Source: Eumeta japonica (taxonomy: Eukaryota; Arthropoda; Insecta; Lepidoptera; Psychidae). From it: 64,000 nucleotides of DNA. Every line of letters begins with the position of its first letter. Position 1 is the stretch's first letter. The stretch is from assembly GCA_005406025.1 (NCBI GenBank), contig BGZK01000736.1, forward strand, positions 186,001 through 250,000, written 5' to 3'. Below are positions 12,600 through 37,192 of the stretch, piece after piece. The position numbers were made by a program, and so were the translations under genes. The notes under the pieces were generated by a model. The model ran no database searches and was not told where the DNA came from. It was given only the letters and a program-made list of their open reading frames with translations.

Positions 12600-14389
12600 C
12601 AATGATGCTATGTAGAAATTTAGACTACGGATGTGTGAATTATGAAGATCGCTACGACTGCTTACTACGAAAATCTTATACGAATCAAACCTCACTGGAT
12701 AAAGAACGTTTTGCACCTCAGCTTCGTTCTTACAGAAAATAAATAATTGACAACGCGTCTATCCTTTTAAGGTACGAGACGGCCATACAGATAAGTGGAT
12801 GTGTGATGAAAAAAAAAGCTCTTTGCCGTAGTTGTTGCCTAAGATTAAGTTCCCTCGGAGGATTAGGTAGTGTCTGTATCCAAAATTTTTGCAATCACCG
12901 CACGTCGACCATAGACCGAATAGCCGGGAATTCGAGTCGTTTATCACTCTATGTCTTTACTTAAAGCGAACATAATGACTATTTATATTCTAATTTTATA
13001 TTCTAATGCATGCACAAGATAGATACAGATTCCACTGTAGTTCGCATTACGAATTACCGTTGAATCATGAAGTTTTAGTTAAAGCAGGATTGTTGGTCAA
13101 ACTCAAAATAATTTTATTTCATAGAAAACCTATAAAATCAAACTTAAAATAATTCATAATATTTTAAGAGTTTGTTTGAAATATTTTACACTCGTTCACA
13201 AAACAGTTTTCTCTCAAGAACAAAGGAGCAATACTTCACGATGACTTTTTTCAAAATTTAATTTTATACATATACAATCTAATATTAAAATATTAAAAAC
13301 AGAACCTGTTAAAAAGTCGAGCTAGTTATCAAACATTATATAATACCCTATTTCATCAAGTGTCTGCTTAACCTATTTTATTTTTAACCTTCTTTCAGAA
13401 AACTGCCTTCCGAACGAGAGACAAAATGAAAATTCACAAAAAATTATGACGTATTTCAAGAGTTATTTTGTAACCTATGAAATAAACATATTTTGAATTT
13501 GAAAAAAAATTTGAATTTGTACCAACTTTAAAAAAGAAGAAGATTCTATGTTCGTCTGTGTATATTTTTTTTATGTATTTTCAGCAATAATTTCATCAAT
13601 TGTGGACCGATTTGGATTTTTTTTTTGTTTGAAAGAGTGGACTCTCGGAGTGATCCCTTTGTCAGGATCTAATGATAAGATCCTAGGAAGATCGAGGGAT
13701 ATCCTCAAATATTATAGTCATGAATAGGGTTTGAGCTCTTTTTTTAATTATTCAAGTTTTTGCGAGTCGGAGTCATCATCTAATGCTGCCGAGCTGATGA
13801 TGAAAGTCATAACACTCCTCAACGACTAGGAGTTAAGAGATAATACTGCGATTTACCGCCAGAAACTGCTTTTCAATGGCTATTTATAAAACCTAGTATA
13901 TAGAGAATCAAAAGTAATTACTAATTGATCTACCTACATATTTTTATTAGTTTACATAATTCCAACGCAACAATCTTAGCAGAAACAAATCGAAACTTTT
14001 CAACGATTACAGTATAAATAGGGTGAATTCATTTAATGTGATATGAATGAAAATGTGATCTACATATATTTTAAATTTTTTATATTACGAAGGATAGGAC
14101 TAAGTTATATAATTTATATAAGAATAATTTGGTAGTTGCACTCCAACTAAGAATGTAAAGACCCTGGAATGATTACCAGCGGACAATAAATTCGAGATCA
14201 AAATACTGCTTTTCTACGTGCTCCGTACAAAATTAAAGGAGACGTCTGGTCAATTTTATTGACCATGATTTAATCCACAGGCAAAGTAGCTAAATGAATT
14301 ATAAAGTTTCAATTACTCGATAACTTGAAAATATGAATTATATTATATTTTTAAAAACAATATGAAAAATGAAAATATATTTTTAAAAA
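12600..14389. other. Gene-free stretch with probable old repeat
   Basis: No exon was recognised. 13600-13880 contains blocks such as GGATCTAATGATAAGATCCT and GAGTCATCATCTAATGCTGC that look like a decayed dispersed repeat, but no ends could be defined. Confidence 0.35.
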
Positions 14390-14671
14390 ACAAAAAAAAA
14401 CCGTTTCCAAAAATAATTTAAATAATTGTTTAAACAGGCTTCAAAACAACAAATTAATTGTTTTTGGAGTCCTTCCAAGCTTAAGTAAAACATGTAATCT
14501 ATAAATATGAAACGTTTAAATATTGCGACAAAAACGATATTTTCTAAGGAGCCACAAATGTTTTTCAACTATCTTAAGCTAGAACCGACTCCAAAAACAA
14601 CTAATTAGTTGTTTTTATTGTAGTTGCTTGTTTAAACAATTATTTATGTAGGTTTTTAAAGACGGTTTTTT
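14390..14671. mobile_element. Foldback MITE with ~82-bp inverted repeats
   Basis: The left arm (14390-14471) and right arm (14587-14671) are imperfect inverted copies sharing ACCGT, TTGTTTAAACA, AATTAATTGTTTTTGGAGTC and similar blocks. About 115 bases lie between them. There is no coding capacity; a 61-codon frame inside is a shadow. The superfamily is unknown because no target duplication is clear. Confidence 0.6.
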
Positions 14672-14919
14672 GTTTATTTTATAAAAGTTATTTTATTTCT
14701 ATTACTGAGTCTATATCGATCACAATTTTTCTTAAACATTTCTCTTTTTGAAGTATATCAAATTTCCATATGTTGTTTAGGAATGTTTAGTTCTTATAAT
14801 AAGGGAATCACCAACCCTTAAAAAACAAGATACACCCAATCGATTTGATAAAAGGCGTTGAATACATGATTTTTCCGATTTTACAAACTTCACAAATGAC
14901 AAATCAAAACGCTAGCATA

Positions 14920-15290
14920 CGACGTTATCTCTCTGAATGATCAATAGATTTTTGTACCGTTTGCGGTGTTCAAGGCAGTTTTTCAATCATAAAAAATGGC
15001 AGGATTCTAAAAATCAATCCGCGTACTTTGAATGTCATTAAAAAAAACTATTCAAAATTTTTTGACAACATTATCTCTCAAACTAATCGATCGATATTGA
15101 ATGCGTTTGCGGTATTTGACGCAAATTTTCAAGGCCAAAAAATGTGATACAACTCTTTAAAACCATTCTATTACGAAAAAAAGTTATTTTGGAGAACACT
15201 GAAAAATTTTCGACAACGCTTTCTTCAACGAATCAACCGATTTTGATCCCGTTTACGGCATTCGACGCAATTTCCTTGGGAAAAGAGCTG
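14920..15290 (+). repeat. Diverged tandem repeat, 146-bp period (3 units)
   Basis: The anchor TTGCGGTGTT/TTGCGGTATT/TTACGGCATT recurs at 14961, 15107 and 15253, exactly 146 bases apart each time. Each anchor is preceded by a related ATTATCTCTC-type and AATCGATCGAT-type block and followed by CAAGGC/GACGCAA. The units are well diverged, so the array is old. It is non-coding. Confidence 0.65.
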
Positions 15291-16155
15291 ATTATATTTT
15301 GGTATCAATTGACATAATCGTTCAGGTTATTAAAAAAAATATATTTTATTTTTTAATTTTATTAAATCTACTGTTGAATTACTTCAAATTTTCGGAAAAT
15401 CGGAATTGATTGGAAGTCTTGAATACCACAAACCGCATTCGGATCCGTTTATCCGTTCATGCAAATGTTACGAGTTTACATAGAAATAAATTAAGATTGC
15501 ATTGTAAAAAAAGTCAGAAAAGCTTCCTAGGACCTCAAAACATGGAGGTTGGACGAAAACATGACTTTCCAAAACAGAAATGAGAACTATAATTTAAATT
15601 TTGTCGATTTTCTCTGCGTGAAGTCAAAAAAAAAAGATTGCCAGTATACTTATACAAATTTGTTCGCAAGGAGAAAACATTTTCTAAAGAGAAGTACCTA
15701 ATTAAACAATTTGCCAATATTTAATTTGGTTAGCAACAAAATTTGTTGTTGGATTATCTGGACAGCATACAAATATTATGCTTCCAATAAATAAAAATCG
15801 AGCTCCACCCTTGTTGTGCAAACATTCGGCTTAAGATATCACGTGTCTGCTCTATAAACAGTTGCATTGGAAAATTGTTACTTAATCAGCGAAATTTCAC
15901 AATAAGTCAGCAGAGAAAGCATAACGATATAAACAATTTATCTGGTATTATGCACATTAAAAAATATATATTAATTAGCGATATAAATATTAGAATTGTG
16001 TTTATATTGAAAAATCTGCATTTTCCTTAAAGTAGGCGGAGCGAAGCATAAAAACGTGATACATACAACCGGCGACATTCGGGGATTAATTGCAGTCGAC
16101 TTATAATACTATCAATGTATATGCTTGTTGATATACAATTGCTACTAACTATGAA

Positions 16156-16344
16156 ATGGGTAATAAAAGGGACGTTAACGAAGAAAACATACGTTTAGTT
16201 CCAGAGTACGAATCGGTCACGGATCGCGGCAGTAACGAGACACGAGGTGGCCAAGAAGACAGCGTTGTGTTTGGACAAGGACTTTACCATCTGAATGCTT
16301 ACCCGAGTTTGATGAAACATTACTCATTAAGTGCAACCAATTAA
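16156..16344 (+). CDS. Small open frame of unknown product
   Basis: A 62-codon frame starts MGNKRDVNEENIRLVPEYES and is hydrophilic, with balanced charge and composition less AT-biased than the flanks. Gly2 would permit N-myristoylation. I recognise no family and found no certain splice partner. A first exon, a small gene and chance are all possible; there are no membrane segments. Confidence 0.2.
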   Translation: MGNKRDVNEENIRLVPEYESVTDRGSNETRGGQEDSVVFGQGLYHLNAYPSLMKHYSLSATN

Positions 16345-16412
16345 CTGGGTGTATAAAAATTTTTGGAGCAATAGGTATGGTATTTATTGGTATTTATGGT
16401 ATATGGTATGGT

Positions 16413-16460
16413 ATTTATTTAATGTGTGCCAACCAACTAGCTGGCACACATTAAATAAAT
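16413..16460. repeat. Perfect 19-bp-arm hairpin
   Basis: The arms ATTTATTTAATGTGTGCCA and their exact complement are separated by 10 bases. The preceding 16370-16420 also has short GGTATTTAT repeats. The structure is probably a young palindrome or tiny foldback element. Confidence 0.6.
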
Positions 16461-16851
16461 CGGCAATAATATATCGGCCGAATATATTTTACAGCTAATA
16501 AAAATACAAAAATTTTGCTGATCGTTTAAATATGTGTAAAAGCTTAGTTATTGAAAATAATATTCTTTCGATTTTGGTATGCAAAGGTATGACAGGCAAT
16601 AAAAATAGCACTACAAATAAAGAGCAAAAGGAACATAAACATTTTAAAATTTTATCTTCAAAAAAGGGCAGCATGTTGTAAATTCCCCCAGTTTTGAGAT
16701 GGATCATGAATGATGGTTAACCATTTAGATGTAGGGCTCTAAGTTAGTACTCTATAATTGTAGGATTGCCCTGTATGTTCATTTGTCCACTCTGATATTA
16801 AAAAAAATCGCGAAAATATTTATGAAACACCATTTACTCATTTCATTAAGC

Positions 16852-17360
16852 ATCCCTGTTGAAAACATCCAATAGATTCCAATAAGAAATGATTGTATTA
16901 AAATCTAATGTGCTTTTGTCGCTGCAAATCCATATCCATACCCATAAAAACTTTCGAAGGGACGAAACGGAAAGTTTAATGGAACTTATATGTCTGCAGA
17001 GTTCTTATCTGGATTTACATATAGAATACATCATTTTTTCCGATTGTGGAATTGTCATTAAAAAGCATTAAAAGCATTTTCTATTTCGTATTCGGAAATC
17101 CACATTGGTTTTTATGTCCACATGGACTTACGATAAAAACATATACAAACCTACAGGTAAGGTGCAGTTAGGATCCATACAGATACAAATAACATTACAA
17201 TCCCATTAAGTCCAATAAAGAAACCTTGCTATGATGGACTTACATATAGATTCCAAATTTAACTCTATCTGGAAATTTTTTCTTCCAGATAGATTACATA
17301 TAAGCCGTTACAGATTCTATTGTTTTGTATGGGGCTGTATTGGATGTTTTCAACAGGGAT
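16852..17360. mobile_element. MITE with perfect CCCTGTTG... inverted repeats
   Basis: The termini are a perfect 23-base inverted repeat beginning ATCCCTGTTGAAAACATCCA, enclosing about 509 bp of non-coding sequence. The terminal AT may belong to the repeat or to a 2-bp target duplication. Perfect ends imply a fairly recent insertion. I cannot match the ends to a superfamily with confidence. Small frames inside (for example at 16889) are shadows. Confidence 0.7.
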
Positions 17361-17750
17361 AGACAAACTTTAGTATCCATCAGAAAATTTCCATTTCCTC
17401 ATTTTAATACGATTTCCTATATTAAAAGGTTGACTAAGGCATTTCGTGGGATTTAATACCCCCCCAATTCATGGTGAAGACCTTCCACGATTTTCGGGAG
17501 TCGATCGCGAGTGTGTGATGTCCGCGACGAGTCGCAGATATCCGGCATGATCATTATATATAAGTACTGTGATTTAAATGTAGTTTGCACTTTTGATAGC
17601 GGCTTACTAGTATGAACTTAATTTCTATGAACATATTTAGTTTGGTTTATTGAATTATGATTTGACTCCTCGTAATAATTTATTCAAGTATTAACAAATT
17701 CTTCACACACTTGTTTCAGAAAGCATTAAATGGACTCGCTTGTGCCTATA

Positions 17751-18387
17751 CAGTTGAACCTCGATAAGTTAAAGTCCAAGGGAAACACAAAATATTTTAA
17801 GTTATAGAGGTTTTAAGTTATCAAGGGTCTATGTTAGGAATAGGTTAATATAGAGGAAGGTGTGTATGTGCATATGTATGTATGTACCCTTGTTCCACCC
17901 TTTATCAGCGTATGTGACTGTTGTTAGTTTTCTTTTTGAACTCATTTTAAGCCAGTTTTATCACACAGTAAGTAAAGCGATGTTTCCAGGACAATGATCA
18001 AAAACTTATGATCCAAGGCTTACTTATGTCTTAAGGCTAACCGCCGCAAAGCTTTAAAGAATTTCGAAGAAGCAAACAATAGGTGACATATGTATTGTTT
18101 ACGTTAACAATTTAACTAGTGAACACGTGCAAGCAATAAATACCGAAACCTTTTGTTTTACACACTCTTTCAAAATGACTCATTGACAAACAATTTTATG
18201 TTATAGAGGTTTTGGAAACATTTCTTTAAGTTACTGAGGGCCACTACAGAGATTACTTATTTAAGTTATAGAGGTTGCGTATTTTAAGTTATAGAGGTTT
18301 TGGGCTCTGATGGGAAAGGAACATATTATTTTTTGAAGTTATAGAGGTTTTTAAGTTACCGAGGTTTGAGTTATCGAGGTTCAACTG
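17751..18387. mobile_element. pogo/Tigger-like non-autonomous element
   Basis: The ends CAGTTGAACCTCGATAA and TTATCGAGGTTCAACTG form inverted repeats flanked by TA on both sides (17749-17750 and 18388-18389), as for Tc1/mariner-pogo transposons. The 637-bp interior has no transposase frame. It carries many subterminal copies of TTAAGTTATAGAGGTTT, a variant of the terminal repeat, at both ends. Confidence 0.75.
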
Positions 18388-18949
18388 TATTATTTATTGA
18401 GAGACCTATATTATCTATTTATTTATTGGGGTCGTTTTTTTTCATTCTAAGGGTAACGAAGTTCGACTCGTCCGCTCCGCCGCGACGCCTTTAGTCGAGA
18501 ATAAATTGAATGCATTAAATATACACCCATGTTTTTATTATTATCAAAATACCATAATATAATCTAGATGCAAAACTCTAAGTTGGAACAACTCTTGTAA
18601 GTTCTAATTTTAATATTTCTAAATTACAATCTTTACACTCTAGATTACAATGTTTAGAACGAAGTACACAAAAGAGAAATTTAGTCTATTTAAAACTACA
18701 TACCTTCCACAATTAAATTATAGCAATTGCTGGTTAAGGAAGACAGAATTAAAATTAATCAATTTTCTTTTTATTTCATTAAAATATTATATGAGCTTGG
18801 TCTTTCGAGTAGTATTGTTTTTCTAGAAAATTACCCATAATAATTTTCAATGCTTAAGATGATGTATTTAACTATAAAAAAAATAATGGAGTTTATAAAA
18901 ATTAAAATAGAAATAATATACAATAATAGAAATAATGCATTATGTGTAT

Positions 18950-18955
18950 TTTATT
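18950..18955 (-). terminator. Poly(A) signal of PRMT7
   Basis: AATAAA on the minus strand lies 53 bases beyond the PRMT7 stop codon, a suitable position for 3' end formation. Supported by position only. Confidence 0.5.
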
Positions 18956-19007
18956 CATCAGAATTAAAAGTATATATTTCAGCTATAATGCAATTCACAG
19001 ATTTTAA

Positions 19008-32539
<13,532 letters not shown>

Positions 32540-32567
32540 TCTAACTTTTGAGTATGATAGCCAATTT

Positions 32568-33045
32568 CTGAAATGTAAAGTAAATTAAATACATAAATAC
32601 CGGCAAATATACAATTCAAATCAGATCAAACATACGAAATTATAATATTTATAGTTAATTACCGATTCAATATAAAGGGAAAAACTTTTCTTAATAAATT
32701 ATTGTTTACTAATAAAAACATGAACTAAGGTTTAAACTATTATTTTAGAAATAAACAATATATTAGGCCCTAACCTCGTTCTAAGTTTATTACGACAAAG
32801 ACAACGGCAACAAAAGACTGCAGCAGGCAGAACAACAACAACAAAGGCAGAGTAACAAATCTCGGATCCAACAGCTTATGGGGATAATTACTTTACCCCT
32901 GTTTGTAATGTTTTGACAATGATAAGTGACAAAAATTAAAACAAATACGGTTAATGATCTATAAATATTTGACAACAGTGGTCGGATGTATCCCACAAAC
33001 AAAATGTGACTAAGATGCCAGTGTCGGATATATTACACAAATTAC
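32568..33045. other. Upstream region of PRMT7
   Basis: This region probably contains the promoter and first non-coding exon of PRMT7 (a GAG/GTTAGG donor candidate lies near 32775), but neither could be fixed. It contains a CAA/CAG-rich stretch at 32800-32850. No other gene was seen. Confidence 0.3.
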
Positions 33046-33196
33046 AGTACAACGCATGAAACTTTGCCGCTCTGAATTGGCTGCGAATAATATATTGTGA
33101 AGGAATACCTTCTTCTCCGCCACGTTCCTATTTTACGCCATTGCAACGCTTTCGTGATGAGCTTAACAGCGGCAAAGTTTCGTGCGTTGTTGTACT
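33046..33196. mobile_element. MITE of the AGTACAACRCAYGAAACT family, copy 2
   Basis: This 151-bp element has inverted ends AGTACAACGCATGAAACTTT and the matching GCGGCAAAGTTTCGTGCG on the right. The interior TTCCTATTTTACGCCATTGC and GCTTTCGTGATGA are shared with the 19.3-kb copy. It is non-coding. Confidence 0.75.
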
Positions 33197-33599
33197 TTTT
33201 TCACGTAATGAAAGAAAAAACACATATGGTGGTTATTAATCAAATGGTTTTACTAATACATAAAATAACCTTAAATTTAATTTCGGAGAAATCGTGATTT
33301 AATAAACTTAAATTTAATCCCGTAATATCGTGACAAAAGAACCTATTTTCTTCAATGCAAATCATCGATTTTCTTATAAACTCATAAAGCCAAGGTGGAA
33401 TATATCCAACAATAGAGACGCGACAGTTGTTTTACTGTTTTTGTTATAATATCATTGCTCCAATAGCTTTGAGATTACCGGGGAATTTATTTAGAAATTT
33501 TTAATTAGAAACTCAAAGGAATTTTATAAATTGATTCTATATGGAAATTGATTTTTTTATAGCATAATCGTGGGATTAATGAGCAGACGAGACATCAGA

Positions 33600-33800
33600 A
33601 AGTAGATAAATGGTCATCAGCCACCCATGTATTCTTGCGATCCCAGCGGAGTTACCAGTGCGTTGTCGGCCTCTTGGGTAGGAATAGAATACCTGATGGA
33701 TGGGAAGAATGAACTGATAAAGGGAAAAGTGAGGTGATGAATGTGGGACTAACATGATGGAGAGGGCTAGGAGGTAATGGAGAGGAACGCTATTATTTCA
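33600..33800 (+). repeat. SINE-like dispersed repeat fragment
   Basis: The block CCAGTGCGTTGTCGGCCTCT followed by TGGGTAGGAATA resembles the core of lepidopteran SINEs of the Metulj/Bm1-like kind, followed by purine-rich GGAGAGG sequence. I can see neither an internal RNA polymerase III promoter nor target duplications with certainty. Confidence 0.4.
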
Positions 33801-36800
33801 TGTCTATATATTGTGAAACTACAGTATTTATTCGTTCGAGCCGACTCATTTCGTATTGTAGCCAGGTTGACTAAGGCATGGCTCTACAACAGGTTATTTT
33901 TTATAAATTACTATTACTGATTTTTAAAAAACCGTATGTGTATAGAATTTATGAAAAATGAGTAGTTTTTTTTTTTAATATACCACTGTATCTTCTTTTC
34001 TGTTCAATGTCTAAATTTAATTTTTTTTTTTGTGTATTTTTAATTGAATAGTTATATTTACGATATTCTTGTATTTTACTTACAAATTTTATTAAATTCC
34101 TTGTAGTTATGTAATATTTATAAGTTCGGTATTCTGTGTTTTTGACTATGTTATTTAATTTCATATCAGATATTGATTATTAAAAAATATAGGAGGGCGT
34201 CACAATATGTACAGCAGATGAAAAACAATGAAATTAACGGTTAATGAAAGAATTTGTAATTAATTAATGAAAAACTAGTAAATAATTATTAAGTAAAATA
34301 AATGGAATGTAGAGTTCTGTTATTACATACATTTTTATTATTATTCTCATTAGAATAATACAATAAACAGAATATACTGGAAACTGGGAGAACAAACGAA
34401 ATATACTGTACTCGTGTCTCGTACACATATAGGCAAAAAAGAGTGTCATGCCGTTTACAATAACGGCCGCCATCGAAACTCGCCAATAGATGTTTCACAT
34501 CAAAATACTACTATAGTAATATTTACTGTCAATAAGCATATTGATCAAATTTCACAACGTCTTATCAAAACAAATAATTCTGTCTTATTGTTATTTAAAT
34601 GTTTCAAAAAGTACTAATATAATATGACACACCACCCAAAAAACAGCTCTCGATAGCAAACGTCTGATAAAATGATATTTATGAATCACATACCACTTAT
34701 TGTTATAACGAAAATTCTTAATTTTGACTTAAGACAAATGTATAAGACAAATGTCTTATACGAATATATAGGTTAAGCCAATATTTTCAACTTTACGGGA
34801 ACACACCAAGTTGATATGACATCTACATATTTATAACTCAGGAGACTATTTTGCAATCTACAAAACGTCGCAATGTAATTACTAGTTGTTCCCTTCCGCT
34901 GACATCCGACGTCTCATTAACATTAATCGCGAGAAAATCAGTTTGTTTTCGATTTTGCTTTGTATCAGTGAGGAAATACTAGAAATTGAATCATTTCGAA
35001 CTCTATTCGATAAGTCTGTAAAAGCCTGAGTGAAAGTTTGTAAATGATTTTCCAAGAGACCATCATTTTTCTACAACAAATCTATTATTCCTAAATAATC
35101 TCCTCTTCTAACCAAGAGTTAGTTTCATCATGTTTACGAAAAGATAGATAATGTTTACCCAAAAAGCATACTATATCGACATATAAATATTACGTTATTT
35201 TTATATTAAAAAATATTACGTTAAAAATAAAAAGTAAAAAAATATTACGATTTCTATCTAATTTTAATTTGCTTTCGAATGTCTAATTTGTATTTGCTAC
35301 TTAAATTTGTTTTGATGCAAGTTTTACCAAAACTATGTAATATTAAGCACAATACTATTTTTATGACTGGTTATGTTTTTTAACAGCGTTTGTGAATTTA
35401 TGTAAATCAACTTATCCGTAATTATTCCAAACAGGTTTTGTATTTATTGTATAACAATAAAAACATAACTGTATAAGAAAAATAATTAAATGCAAATGCA
35501 ATTTTATTATTTTTACTAAACATTTTTGCTAATTGCACTGCAGAATAACACAGCTGATATGAAAATAAAGAAATTCTAGTTGTAAAATAACGATAACGAA
35601 TAATGATCTATATATGTATTAATTGTAAAACGTTATTTAAAAAACCAAAATGTTCAGATTACAAAACGATTTAATTTTATCGGCTATTCATTTGAGCCTC
35701 TTTAAGCCTAAAATTACGTCTGAGTGCTAATAATTTGCTTATACAAGAAAACGATTTTCTGTATGAGTGCACACCATATAGTGTATTATCTATGGTGCAC
35801 ACATATACTGAATATAGTTAGAAGCGCGTTTTACCTGTTTCGAATAGAAACGAATGCATACGTCCCCTATGAGTATATGTAGATATGTTTCCTAGAGATG
35901 CTTAACTATACCCATAGATGGCGTTATTATTAATTGATATTAAGTTTAGTTCACGTTTTACACAAAATTAAAATGTTTGTGTAATAATTTGGACATTTGT
36001 ATTATTTTTGATTTTTTTTATGGATATCAGGATAAGCAGTGCTTGCAGGTCTGTATGAAATAAATACGCCTGCAGTAGGGAGTTTATCATTGATGTCTAG
36101 ACATTTAGCAACAAAATAATTAAAAAAATTAGTAACCAAAAATATTGCGAATAGACTGTATTAGCCTATTGTCATTAATTTTCTAGAATTGATGAAATTT
36201 GACTCTATGAACGCCACTGCCCTATTTAGCAACAAACTAACTAACTATTGGAAACTGTACGAAACGACTTTCAAAGAAACATGAATAGCCTAAGATAAAG
36301 TTCTATAAAATGCACCATATATAATAGTACCTTGTTGCTTTTGCGTCATAAAGAAATATGATTTCTATGCCATAAAACGATAATCGATAATTTCAAATAT
36401 TACCTTCGACCTTTAATTGTTACGTTATATTATACATTTTAAACAGTTTCAATGCGGATCAATTAAATGCACTGCCCAACAATGGAAATGTTTCAGGTTC
36501 AAAAACAGTTGAATAATATGCATTTGTACCTGTTGAGTTAAAAAATCACCCATTTTGAATTCGAAATTTACATCTCAATTTTCCCCACATAGTTGTGGAG
36601 CTGTCAATGACGAAGAAAGATTCCATCAGGATATTTATTTTTTGTAATGAAAGGGAGATATCAGAGCCATTAAAATTAAATAATACTTGCAAATTACTGC
36701 CGGTTTATGTGTAGGAATGCTTCAGAACTGATTCATAAGAGAAAAACCAAAAGACAGAGATCTCATTAAGCCACCAAATGACTCTCTGTAGATCTAAAGA

Positions 36801-37192
36801 CCTGATAAGCTTTCTATTATTCAATTTAAAATATAAATGTCATTAAAAAAAAAAGGTTTTTATGTTGTAGGTATGTTAGTATGTAAATAATATTTACTAT
36901 TCTCTTTTAATCCTTAAAAAAAACTTGCACCTATCGAATATCCACCTATTGTTTGTTGGTAAACTTCAACCTTTTTAAAAAAACTAGGTAATGACAAAAT
37001 TAAAAAAATAAGTACTGAAAAGTGTCATTCAACCGTGTTTGGCCACACATAGGCTTATTTATGGTTCACGATACTTGCAGAACCTACTTCACAGAACACG
37101 ATATACTTAAGCTAATTTTTTTAAAAATACTTTGCTGATCTGTTGATTAATCTTCTTTCATTTCGATACGTCACATAAGACGTTTTACTATC
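33800..37192. other. Intergenic region between divergent PRMT7 and cytochrome c1
   Basis: It is AT-rich with no supported exon. Frames of 60-71 codons around 34.0-34.6 kb are AT-driven or overlapping shadows. A short near-palindrome, GTGCACACCATA...TATGGTGCAC, lies at 35767-35802. The promoter of the cytochrome c1 gene must lie near 37.1 kb. Confidence 0.45.

Noticed and set aside
34264..34617. Overlapping frames of 67-69 codons on both strands
   Set aside because: AT-driven, mutually overlapping and without domains or splice sites.
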